Source: Streptomyces sp. SAT1
GTDB lineage: Bacteria > Actinomycetota > Actinomycetes > Streptomycetales > Streptomycetaceae
Length of the DNA: 64,000 nt
NCBI RefSeq assembly: GCF_001654495.1
Contig: NZ_CP015849.1
Span: 4,563,501-4,627,500, forward strand
Direction of reading: 5' to 3'
Every line of letters begins with the position of its first letter. Positions within the stretch are counted from its first letter, which is position 1. Below are positions 36,651 through 46,363 of the stretch, piece after piece. Below the pieces are notes generated by a model. It was given only the letters and a program-made list of their open reading frames with translations, was not told the DNA's origin and did not search any database. The position numbers were made by a program, and so were the translations under genes.

Positions 36651-36739
36651 AGGCGCTCCGCGAAGGCGGAGGTGGACCGACGCTCCGTGGCGTTCCGTCG
36701 AGGAGTCGGCCTTCTCCCCGCGCAGGCGGGGGTGGTCCC
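36651..36739 (+). CRISPR. degenerate two-repeat mini-array between cas3 and cse1, antisense
   Basis: Two divergent 29-nt repeats at 36651-36679 and 36711-36739 flank a 31-nt spacer. They read in crRNA sense on the plus strand, opposite to all other arrays and to the cas genes. Relative to the main repeat the first keeps the stem CUCCGC/GCGGAG exactly. The second has CCCCGC/GCGGGG, a U-A pair replaced by C-G, so pairing is preserved by a double change. The loops differ (GAAG and GCAG). Handles are GUGGACCG and GUGGUCCC. The layout resembles known crRNA-like regulators (CreA/CreR type) but could be an old array remnant. Confidence 0.75.
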
Positions 36740-36753
36740 CGGCAAGCGGGGGC

Positions 36754-36785
36754 GGCTGGTCAGGAGCCGGGTCTCCTGACCAGCC
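36754..36785. terminator. 13-bp perfect inverted repeat downstream of cas3
   Basis: Arms GGCTGGTCAGGAG and its complement flank a 6-nt loop. The hairpin lies 53 bp past the cas3 stop and also just behind the antisense mini-array. It could terminate cas3 transcription, the mini-array RNA, or both. Confidence 0.65.
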
Positions 36786-36838
36786 ATCAGCAGAGTACGT
36801 GAAGACGCTACGTGGCGTGCAGCAAACTGAGGATCCCG

Positions 36839-39757
36839 TCACCCTTTCTCTGCCCGGAGACCGAGGGCGTGGTCCACCCTGAGGTTGAGGTCCCCGAAGC
36901 TGGATCCGCGGACGCCCTGGGACGTCACGCGGTGGGGGAGGAATACGAGGCGGGCCAGCCGTGGTTCCTTCCGCCAGGCTGCCGGGGGACGGTGTTCGGC
37001 TGTGCATGCCGCGCGCCATGCACCGTGGCGGTAGGGCACGACGAGGTGGAGGAGGGTGCGGACCTCGGCACGGGTGAAGCGGCCGTCTCGTCTGCTGCCG
37101 CGTGGGGGCAGCGTAATCGTGCAGGCTTCGTCCAGCCAGCGGTCACCGTGCGCGTCCTGGTAGACCGGCAGGAGTTGAACGGTTTCCGCACCGAGGCGCG
37201 TGGCGATGAGGTCGGCGTCCGCCTCGCTGTTGGTCAGGCCGTGCAGGTCGGCCACAGCGGGCGGAGGGACCATGACCAGGTGCGCGAGCCCCTGGCGTGC
37301 CATGTCGTCGCCCAGCCGGTCGATGTCACGCCTGAAGAGTTCGTCCGGGTCTTGTGAACGGAACTCCTCGGCGTAGACACCGTCCACGAGAGCTTGGACA
37401 TCTCCGGGAATCGCGACCGTCGCCCCCTGCCGCGCGGTCAGCAGCTCCTCGGTGCGCTGCAAGAGGGATTCCGAGTAGACATCGCCCCAGCTCCTCGGTG
37501 CCTTCGCCGTCCCATGCGCCGGAGAAGCCAGGACGACGAGGCGGGGGCCGGCGGCCCACGCGGGTCGCGGGGTCGCGGCGTGCCGCCAGACGCGGCCGGC
37601 GCGCTGGAGCAGTTGGGCCATGGGTGCCAGATCCGAGAGGACGAGGTCGAAGTCGAGATCGAGTGACTGTTCGATCACCTGTGTGGCGACGAGGATCGCG
37701 CCGCGCGGGAGCGGTGGCCTCCGGGTCTCCTTCTTGTCGCCGCGGCCGAACCAGGATTCCGCCTCGGCGGTCAGCTCCGCACGGCGGTAGGCCGGGAAGC
37801 GGGAGTGCAGCAGGCGCAGCAGTGTGCCCTCGCCCGGCGTTTCGCCCGTACCGCTCGCCCGGTCGTCCCAGCCGGTGTACCCCGGACCGTGAATTCCTGT
37901 GAGGTGTGCGCGCAGGGCTGCGTACGTCTCCTGGGCCTCGCCGACCGTCGTACAGATGACGGCGGCACATCCGCCTGCTCGGGCGACCTGCTCCAACTCC
38001 TCGAACACCACGCTCAGTCGGCCGTCGGAAACGGACGGGTCATAGGTGTGTGTGACCCGCCGGACGGTGATGTCGAGCGCGCGGGAGCGCACTGTGCCGA
38101 CCGGCGTCGACGGCGTGACGACCGCGCCGGTACGCCCGTCCGCGTAGAGCCATCCCGGGTAACCCGGCGTCGGCAGCCCGGCCGGACTGCCGATGCCGGC
38201 GCCCGTCAGATACGCGCGGACGAGACCACGCGCCGTCTCACCGGTCAGGGTCGCGGACAGCAGGACGACCGGCACGCCCATCGCACCGAGCCAGTTCAGC
38301 AGGCGCAGCAGCAACGCGTGGGTGAACGCGTCGTAGGAGTGCGCCTCGTCGACCACGACCGTCTTGCCGGCCAGCCCCACGTGACGCAGCGCGTTGTACC
38401 GCAAGGGAAGTACGCCCATGAGGGCCTGATCGATCGTGCCGACGGAAATCGGCGCAAGCAGGCCACGCCACCGCTGCCGCAGCCAGCGGCTCGCCTCCAC
38501 CGATACGCCGTCACCTCCGGAGGCGGCCGAGTGGTCGGCGTCGTGCGACAGGACACGCGACTCCGGGGCGTCCGATCCCTTCGTCCCGCTGCTCCCGTCG
38601 GCCGGTTGATAGCGCTCGTGGAAGTCCGCGTCCCTGTGAGTGAGCGTGACCTGTGCGCTGTCCGTGAGATTCCGCCGCGCGAAATCTCGTACGCGCTCGT
38701 ACATCTGGTTCGCCGTGGCCTGGGTCGGCAGGGCGAAGAACACGCCGCTGCCCCCGACCGCGTCCCCCATCACCGTCGCGGCGTGCAGCGCGACCTCGGT
38801 CTTCCCTTCCCCCGTGGGTGCCGTCACCAGCAGGATCCCCGGCCCTGAGACCTTGTCCCGCAGACCCTGCTCGACACTGCGCTGCAATGGATGCGGATCC
38901 GTGATCTCCGGGAACTGCTCAGCGAAGTCATGGGTCCGGAAGACGGCGCGGCCCAGCCCGGCGTCCGCGACGATCCCGGGCGCGAGCGCGCTCATCTCGG
39001 TGGCATGGGCCCGTACGGCTCCGGGCGTGCCCGGCTCCGGACGGTTGAACCATGCGGCCAGCCGCTCCTCCACCACGTGCTCCTGGCTGGCCAGCCAGTC
39101 GGCGACGATCACGAGCCCCGCGATCACCACGGCACTCGCCACCGGAACCGCCTCGACCTGGGGGGCAGGCGGCTCCCCCAGCAGATCCCGCAGCAGCGCG
39201 ACGTGTTCGTGCCTTTCCCGTGCCCAGGCGCCACTGCCCAGCTCCACCATGCCGCCTTCGGCCACCTCCAGCTCGTCCTCCTCGATTCCGAGGGGGTAGC
39301 GTCCGTGGTGGCCGCCGAGGATCTGCCCCACCTGACACCGCAGCTGGTACTCGGCCATGCCGTCCTCGGGATAGCCGAGCGCGCCGAGCAGGCCCGGAAT
39401 CGCCTTGGCCGTGGCGTGTTCGTGGCCGACCCGACCGACCTGACCGTCCCTGCTCCGGTCGTGCGCGTAGCGCAGCTCGTCCAGGAACCCGCAGTGTCCC
39501 GGGTGCTCGTCACGCGCTGCGTCCTGGAAGACAGGCATGATCTTTCCGATGTCATGGAGACCGGCCCAGAGCATCACCACCTGCCGGGTATCTCTCCTCC
39601 CCAGACCCAGCGCCGCCGCGATCCGCTCGCGCTGTCCCGCCTCCAGCACCTCGTCCCACAGCACCCCGGCAATCAGGGCCGTATCCACCAGATGCCCCAT
39701 CAACGGGTAGGGCCGCTCAAGGCCCTTGGCCTTGCCCCACAACCGGCTGTCAACCAC
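36839..39757 (-). CDS. cas3: CRISPR-associated nuclease-helicase Cas3
   Basis: This 972-residue protein unwinds and degrades DNA marked by Cascade. The HD nuclease motif is HDIGK at about 68-72, with further histidines in HEHATAKA and LGGHHGRY. The superfamily 2 helicase has Walker A APTGEGKT near 313-320, DEAH at 470-473, SATLTG and the motif VI region QLLQRAGRVWRH. A GTG at 39757 was chosen because GGGAGG lies six bases before it and the product then starts VDSRLWGKAKG. A GTG at 39805 would add 16 residues without a ribosome site. It is the first gene of the cas locus. Confidence 0.96.
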   Translation of the reverse strand: MVDSRLWGKAKGLERPYPLMGHLVDTALIAGVLWDEVLEAGQRERIAAALGLGRRDTRQVVMLWAGLHDIGKIMPVFQDAARDEHPGHCGFLDELRYAHDRSRDGQVGRVGHEHATAKAIPGLLGALGYPEDGMAEYQLRCQVGQILGGHHGRYPLGIEEDELEVAEGGMVELGSGAWARERHEHVALLRDLLGEPPAPQVEAVPVASAVVIAGLVIVADWLASQEHVVEERLAAWFNRPEPGTPGAVRAHATEMSALAPGIVADAGLGRAVFRTHDFAEQFPEITDPHPLQRSVEQGLRDKVSGPGILLVTAPTGEGKTEVALHAATVMGDAVGGSGVFFALPTQATANQMYERVRDFARRNLTDSAQVTLTHRDADFHERYQPADGSSGTKGSDAPESRVLSHDADHSAASGGDGVSVEASRWLRQRWRGLLAPISVGTIDQALMGVLPLRYNALRHVGLAGKTVVVDEAHSYDAFTHALLLRLLNWLGAMGVPVVLLSATLTGETARGLVRAYLTGAGIGSPAGLPTPGYPGWLYADGRTGAVVTPSTPVGTVRSRALDITVRRVTHTYDPSVSDGRLSVVFEELEQVARAGGCAAVICTTVGEAQETYAALRAHLTGIHGPGYTGWDDRASGTGETPGEGTLLRLLHSRFPAYRRAELTAEAESWFGRGDKKETRRPPLPRGAILVATQVIEQSLDLDFDLVLSDLAPMAQLLQRAGRVWRHAATPRPAWAAGPRLVVLASPAHGTAKAPRSWGDVYSESLLQRTEELLTARQGATVAIPGDVQALVDGVYAEEFRSQDPDELFRRDIDRLGDDMARQGLAHLVMVPPPAVADLHGLTNSEADADLIATRLGAETVQLLPVYQDAHGDRWLDEACTITLPPRGSRRDGRFTRAEVRTLLHLVVPYRHGAWRAACTAEHRPPAAWRKEPRLARLVFLPHRVTSQGVRGSSFGDLNLRVDHALGLRAEKG

Positions 39758-40201
39758 CACGGCCCTCCCGCCCTGTCGCAGACGTCCACTCCTCCACTCC
39801 AGCACGAGCCACTGACAACAGGGTCCGGTGCGCGACGCCGGACTGCCCGACGATACGGCGGAGGAGCTGCATATCCGCAGGTGAGAAAGTGGTCTCCGCG
39901 CGGGTGGAGGCGGCTGACAGTCCTGCCCACGGGGTGACGCGGGGCGCTCGGGCCCGCTCGGGTCGCCACGATGCGGCTCCCGTTCCCGGCTGCGTGGGGA
40001 GAGAGGAGGCGAGGAGATGGAAGAGGCCAGGCAGAGAGCAACTGAAGGCTTCGCCGCAGTGGGATACCGTCCGCTGTACGGCGGGCTCGGCTCTCATACG
40101 TGTTCAGCGTCACTGTCGACCTCGTCCGCAGGAGCGGTGCCGGGTTCGTACGCCGGAGCGGGCCCCGTTCGGGCCGTCGTCCTCAACGAACCTGCCCGCC
40201 T
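39758..40201. other. non-coding region upstream of cas3
   Basis: No credible gene was found in these 444 bp. They should contain the cas3 promoter and ribosome site and separate cas3 from the mini-array remnant at 40202. No clear promoter hexamers or dyads were resolved. Confidence 0.5.
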
Positions 40202-40352
40202 TGGCTTTCCTCCGCTCGCGCGGAGAGCACATGAGCACCGGCGCGCTCGGCCAGGGTCTGTCCGGACCACCTCCGCTCGCGCGGAGACCACGGGGGCATG
40301 AGTGAGTCACTGACTATCGACGGCGGACCACGTGACGGGGACGACCGCCCTC
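40202..40352 (-). CRISPR. orphan CRISPR remnant upstream of cas3
   Basis: Repeats start at 40202 and 40263, and a decayed third lies in exact 61-bp register at 40324. The first has lost its handle part (TGGCTTTCC instead of CGGACCACC) but keeps the stem, typical of an array's old end. The second is nearly canonical with GAGACCAC. The third keeps only CGGACCACG, so its stem is gone. Spacers are 32 nt each (40231-40262, 40292-40323). No leader of the shared type follows. It has the same orientation as the big arrays. Confidence 0.8.
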
Positions 40353-40595
40353 CCGCGTCGGCGCGGTCGGCGACGCGGGAGGGCGCGGGGTCTGAGTGCG
40401 GCGCTGTTGCCGCTGCCGCCATGGCGTCGGCTCCGGGGCGGTCTGCTGCGGTGCGGCCGGCTGGCACGCTCCGATGTTCAGGTCGGCGGGGCCGGCCGCA
40501 CCGGACCCGATCTCGGGGTGGAGCGTGCCGTACAGCTGGCCGGGCCGGGGCGGCCGGTCGCAGTAGGCGCAGATCACTGGCCGCACGAGCCGCAC
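40314..40595 (-). CDS. small hypothetical protein with a CxxC pair
   Basis: This 93-residue frame begins at a GTG (VRLVRPVICAYCDRPPRPGQ). The CAYC pair and a later lone Cys (NIGACQPA) resemble small zinc-ribbon proteins of Streptomyces phages and integrative elements. The rest is Pro/Arg/Gln-rich and low complexity. Its 3' end runs over the decayed third repeat of the mini-array, so the present stop may not be the original one. Function and reality uncertain. Confidence 0.4.
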   Translation of the reverse strand: MRLVRPVICAYCDRPPRPGQLYGTLHPEIGSGAAGPADLNIGACQPAAPQQTAPEPTPWRQRQQRRTQTPRPPASPTAPTREGGRPRHVVRRR

Positions 40596-40618
40596 GGCTC
40601 GTTGGCGCTCACGTACAG

Positions 40619-40711
40619 CTAGTTGCCGTTATCGTCAGTCTCCCAGATGGTGGCTCGGGACCCGCCGCAACCGGGGGTCGGGCATGAAATGCTCTCTCGG
40701 ACCTGTGGCAT
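40619..40711 (-). CDS. possible 30-residue cysteine-containing peptide or fragment
   Basis: From an ATG at 40711 the frame reads MPQVRESISCPTPGCGGSR and ends ETDDNGN. A second frame just upstream holds TQCPRCGTLKTNARS, so the two may be halves of one small zinc-ribbon protein split by a frameshift. Evidence is limited to cysteine spacing. Confidence 0.25.
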   Translation of the reverse strand: MPQVRESISCPTPGCGGSRATIWETDDNGN

Positions 40712-40763
40712 CGCTACGCGCATTCGTCTTGAGCGTCCCGCAGCGCGGGCACTGCGTCCTGAC

Positions 40764-40985
40764 TCAGGAGCGCAGACGCCCCTGCTGGTCGTACGAGTAC
40801 TCATCACGTACAGATCCGGCGCACCCGCCGGTGCCGCAGGACGTCGCCCCGGTCAGGGACGCGTACGGGCCAGAGGTGATGGTGCTGGCCCTGCACTCCA
40901 GGCACGGTGACGGGTGGATGCCCTCGTCGTTGACGATGTACGTGACGACTTCTGGCTTGTGGCAGTTGGGGCAGATAGCGGCCAT
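40764..40985 (-). CDS. small zinc-ribbon-like protein
   Basis: The 73-residue protein starts MAAICPNCHKPEVVTYIVND. It carries three cysteine pairs (CPNC, CLEC, and C-T-G-G-C spaced as SCGTGGC), enough for one or two zinc sites. A GGAGG lies 12 bases before the ATG, a rather long spacing. Small proteins of this kind are frequent on actinobacterial phages and integrative elements. It lies between the mini-array and the old end of array 3. Exact family not recognised. Confidence 0.5.
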   Translation of the reverse strand: MAAICPNCHKPEVVTYIVNDEGIHPSPCLECRASTITSGPYASLTGATSCGTGGCAGSVRDEYSYDQQGRLRS

Positions 40986-41220
40986 GGACGTGCAAGACCT
41001 CCTGGGTGGCACCATTTGGGTGACAACGCGTCCAACGACCGTCACCTGCGCCGGTCACTGCCGTTCCCGGGGTGGCTGGGCAGGCCAGGGAGGTGACGCC
41101 CGCGCCGATCCACACCCGTCCCCAGTCGTGCGGCGGCATGACCGTCAGCAGCAGGACGAGACCGTGGTTGTCGCCGGTTGGGGTGATGATCTACCCGGCG
41201 CCGCAGCGCAGCGACGACGC
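40986..41220. other. flank between small gene and array 3
   Basis: No intact gene. On the minus strand a frame reads LVLLLTVMPPHDWGRVWIGA, then GVTSLACPATPG, which looks like part of a decayed hydrophobic protein. It runs into the oldest repeat of array 3. Confidence 0.35.
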
Positions 41221-42957
41221 CGGACCACCTCCGCTCGCGCGGAGAGCACACGCGGCCGTTCGCCATCGAGGTCAGCGAGGACGGACCACCTCCGCTCGCG
41301 CGGAGAGCACGACACCCCTGGGTACTCGGAGATCGCTCAGCACGGACCACCTCCGCTCGCGCGGAGAGCACCGCGCCTGGTCCGCGACCGCCCGCGCCCG
41401 CAGCGGACCACCTCCGCTCGCGCGGAGAGCACCGGATAAGCAGCTTCAACACGCTGAAGCGGTACGGACCACCTCCGCTCGCGCGGAGAGCACCCCCGGA
41501 GGAAATCGGCGCTGCCGCCGACTTCCGGACCACCTCCGCTCGCGCGGAGAGCATGTCGCCCGGTGCGTCACCGACCTGGGCATCGCCGGACCACCTCCGC
41601 TCGCGCGGAGAGCACGCGGCGTCGACATCCTTCGACTCCTCCTCGATCGGACCACCTCCGCTCGCGCGGAGAGCACGCCTCCAGGCGGCGGGCCAGCGAC
41701 GCACCCCACGGACCACCTCCGCTCGCGCGGAGAGCACTGACGGGGATAGAGGTTCGGCCGGTTCAGGTACGGACCACCTCCGCTCGCGCGGAGAGCACCC
41801 ACAGGGGCCCTCGGCTCCGTCCACAGGTGCCGGACCACCTCCGCTCGCGCGGAGAGCACACCACCGCTGAGCGCACCGCGTCACCGACGCCCGGACCACC
41901 TCCGCTCGCGCGGAGAGCACCCGGCCGGGGTCTCGGTGTCGGGTGAGTCGGCCGGACCACCTCCGCTCGCGCGGAGAGCACGCACGCTTGAAACCATGTC
42001 GTGCATACCAGCACGGACCACCTCCGCTCGCGCGGAGAGCACCGCCGGGCGGCCTCCGCAGCCTCAGCGGCCTGCGGACCACCTCCGCTCGCGCGGAGAG
42101 CACGTGGGCCTCACCGCGGTTGTCGGCCCGCGTTCCGGACCACCTCCGCTCGCGCGGAGAGCACGAGGTGCGGTGCGGGTCGCCGGTCGTCACGCACGGA
42201 CCACCTCCGCTCGCGCGGAGAGCACAAGCAGCCCTCCACCACCGTGCCGTCGGGGGCCGGACCACCTCCGCTCGCGCGGAGAGCACATCGAAGAAGCCGC
42301 CCGCCTGGAACTGAAGAACGGACCACCTCCGCTCGCGCGGAGAGCACCGTTCACGCTCGACGAAGACCTCGTGCTGAAACGGACCACCTCCGCTCGCGCG
42401 GAGAACACGCGCTCAAGTTCGCGCATGCCTTCGACCGGCACGGACCACCTCCGCTCGCGCGGAGAACACGCGCGGGACCAGGGCGACCGGCTGCGCCGCG
42501 GCGGACCACCTCCGCTCGCGCGGAGAACACGACACCCTGCGCGCCGCCGCCGAGCGGGCCCTCGGACCACCTCCGCTCGCGCGGAGAACACCCGCGCGCG
42601 CCAAATGAGTGGACGGCAATCCACGGACCACCTCCGCTCGCGCGGAGAACACCAGCCCCGCGGCGGACGCTCCCTGAACAGCGACGGACCACCTCCGCTC
42701 GCGCGGAGAACACTGCGGGCGGTGACGTCCATCGGGTCTCGACTCCGGACCACCTCCGCTCGCGCGGAGAACACATGTCCGACGCCGGGCAGTCATGGCA
42801 GCGCACCGGACCACCTCCGCTCGCGCGGAGAACACCCGACCAACTCGCGGGGGGCGTTCTCCTGGTCCGGACCACCTCCGCTCGCGCGGAGAGCACTCCC
42901 CACGGTCCATGGCGGCGATGTGCCGCTCCGGACCACCTCCGCTCGCGCGGAGAGCAC
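41221..42957 (-). CRISPR. CRISPR array 3: 29 repeats, 28 spacers (type I-E)
   Basis: Twenty-nine repeats start at 41221 and recur at exactly 61 bp to 42929, so all 28 spacers are 32 nt. Every repeat begins with C. Eight consecutive repeats (42380 to 42807) end GAGAACAC instead of GAGAGCAC, a change at crRNA repeat position 4, outside the stem. The two youngest repeats are canonical again. The repeat at 41526 ends CAT. The array lies upstream of cas3 and is read toward it from the leader at 42958. Confidence 0.98.
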
Positions 42958-43120
42958 CCTTCCTGACCTGCAGTGTCAGAGAGGCTTTGCTGTTACTTTA
43001 CCGGGGGTGGTGCTCCGTGGCAGGTGGATGGCAGGCATGGCATGCACTGTAGACGGCGCTCGCTTTCAGCGCATAGGAGTGGCTGGTCAGCTCGTCCCGT
43101 CAGTGCACGTTGACCGATCG
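42958..43120 (-). promoter_or_regulatory. leader of CRISPR array 3
   Basis: It is homologous to leaders 1 and 2: CTTCCTGACCTGCAG next to the repeat, CTTTGCTGTTACTTTACCGG tract, GGCAGGCATGGCATGCACTGTAG, GGAGTGGCTGGTCAGCT and a terminal TGACCGATCG. Similarity to leader 2 runs on to about 43165. The inverted repeat next to the array is less perfect here (TCAGAGAGG). Confidence 0.9.
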
Positions 43121-43187
43121 TTCTGCGTGGTCGGGTGCCGAACAGGGTGCTTGACCCGTTGCGGGAGCGCAGCGACTCGGCGGCAGC

Positions 43188-43383
43188 ACCGACATCGGCT
43201 TCTTCAAGGGCCGCGAGTCCATCGGCCGGGGCATCGCCAATATCGTCACCGGGTTCGTCGTCGGCATGGGCGGTTGCGCCGCTATCGGCCAGACGATGAT
43301 CAATGTGAAGGTGTCCGACGCCCGTACCGGCTCTCACGTTCGTCGCGGGCTCGTTCCTCGTGGTGCTGTGCAGCGTCTTCGGA
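43188..43383 (+). pseudogene. internal fragment of a SulP-family anion transporter
   Basis: The plus strand reads GRGIANIVTGFVVGMGGCAA, then IGQTMINVKVSDART. After a one-base frame change it continues LTFVAGSFLVVLCSVF. This matches the conserved GGMxGCAMIGQxxINVxxGxRTRLS region of SulP (sulfate/carbonate type) transporters. Only about 65 codons remain, with no start or stop of the original gene. It lies between leader 3 and a Uma2 remnant that abuts it near 43380. Confidence 0.75.
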
Positions 43384-43825
43384 CCGGTCGTCTCCGAGAC
43401 CGGCGGCACGACCTCGGCCACCAGCAACTCGTGCTCGGGCAAGTGAGCGTGAGATCTATGGTCTCTGCTCGGTACACGATCACGTCGGGGCGCCGGATGG
43501 TGAGAGGAGCGTCCCGCAGGCGGACGTCGAAGTCGGTGCCAAAGTCGGTGTCGGTGTTCCAGTCCGGGCCTGCGGCGGTGCCCAGGGCGTTGGCCAGGGT
43601 CCGGGCCGGCCGGTTGTGGCGCTCGGACGCGGTCGGACGCACGACGGCCGCCCCGTCCACGACCTCGACGCCGGCACCCGGCACGCTGCTCCTCGCTCCT
43701 CGCTCCTCGCTCCTCGCTCCTCGGACCAGAGTCGTACCGCTTCGCGGTGCTCCGCGTGTGCATCCACGCGGGTGCGACCATCTCGGTGGTCGTGGCGCAC
43801 CTCCTTCGAGGATGCTCGTCAGATC
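43377..43825 (-). pseudogene. Uma2-family nuclease remnant
   Basis: The minus strand reads VEVVDGAAVVRPTASERHNR, then DFDVRLRDAPLTIRRPDVIVYR. It changes frame near 43450 and resumes as EHELLVAEVVPPVSETT. The RRPDVIV and ELLVAEVV segments are the usual PD-(D/E)XK-like core of Uma2 (DUF820) proteins, which are abundant in Streptomyces. A CTCCTCG repeat run (43686-43720) disturbs the N-terminal part. Both ends are incomplete. Confidence 0.75.
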
Positions 43826-43986
43826 CCGTGCCGCTCGCCTCAGCGTCCTGCGTCTCCCAGCGGGACACCGGCGCCGTACCGGAGCGGAAGCCCACCGGTC
43901 GCAAGGGCCGCAAGGGCCGCAAGGGCCGCCAGGAAGGGATCGCGGGCTGAGCCGTCACGGCCGGGCGGCGTGAGAGGCTGGAGCGC

Positions 43987-46017
<2,031 letters not shown>

Positions 46018-46363
46018 ACGACGGTCCGGTGCGCGCGCCGTCCGGCGGCCGGGAGGCCGGGAGGCCGGGAAGCCGGGCGGGACACGTGTCGTGCCCGGTG
46101 TCCCGGGAGGGCGGGGAGCGGGTGCCGTCGACGGTCGACGGCAGCCGCCGACGGGCGAGAGCCCGCGGGGCGGGCCGTTCGGGGTCCCGGGGGAGGGATG
46201 CGGCGGTCGGCGTCCGGGTGCCGGCCGCTGAGGGCGCTTGGCGGCGGCGGTGTGCCGCGCCCGGCCGCCGGAGCCCGGTGGCCCGTGCGTGCCCCGGTGC
46301 CCGAGCCTGCCGGCCGACCGGCGCGCGCGGGACCTCGGCCCGGCCCGCCGGGATCCGGCCGGT
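46018..46363. other. non-coding region between convergent genes
   Basis: Nothing coding was identified in these 346 bp. They contain short palindromes, including GACACGTGTC at 46081-46090 and GCCGTCGAC-G-GTCGACGGC at 46123-46141, and a GGCCGGGA repeat run. They probably act as the 3' regions of the two convergent genes. Confidence 0.5.

Noticed and set aside
39889..40305. Plus-strand frame of 138 codons upstream of cas3
   Set aside because: Low-complexity Arg/Ala/Pro composition, and it runs into CRISPR repeats. It is more likely non-coding.
46081..46141. Palindromes GACACGTGTC and GCCGTCGAC-G-GTCGACGGC as an operator
   Set aside because: They lie between the ends of convergent genes where no promoter is expected. 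A terminator or chance GC structure is more likely.
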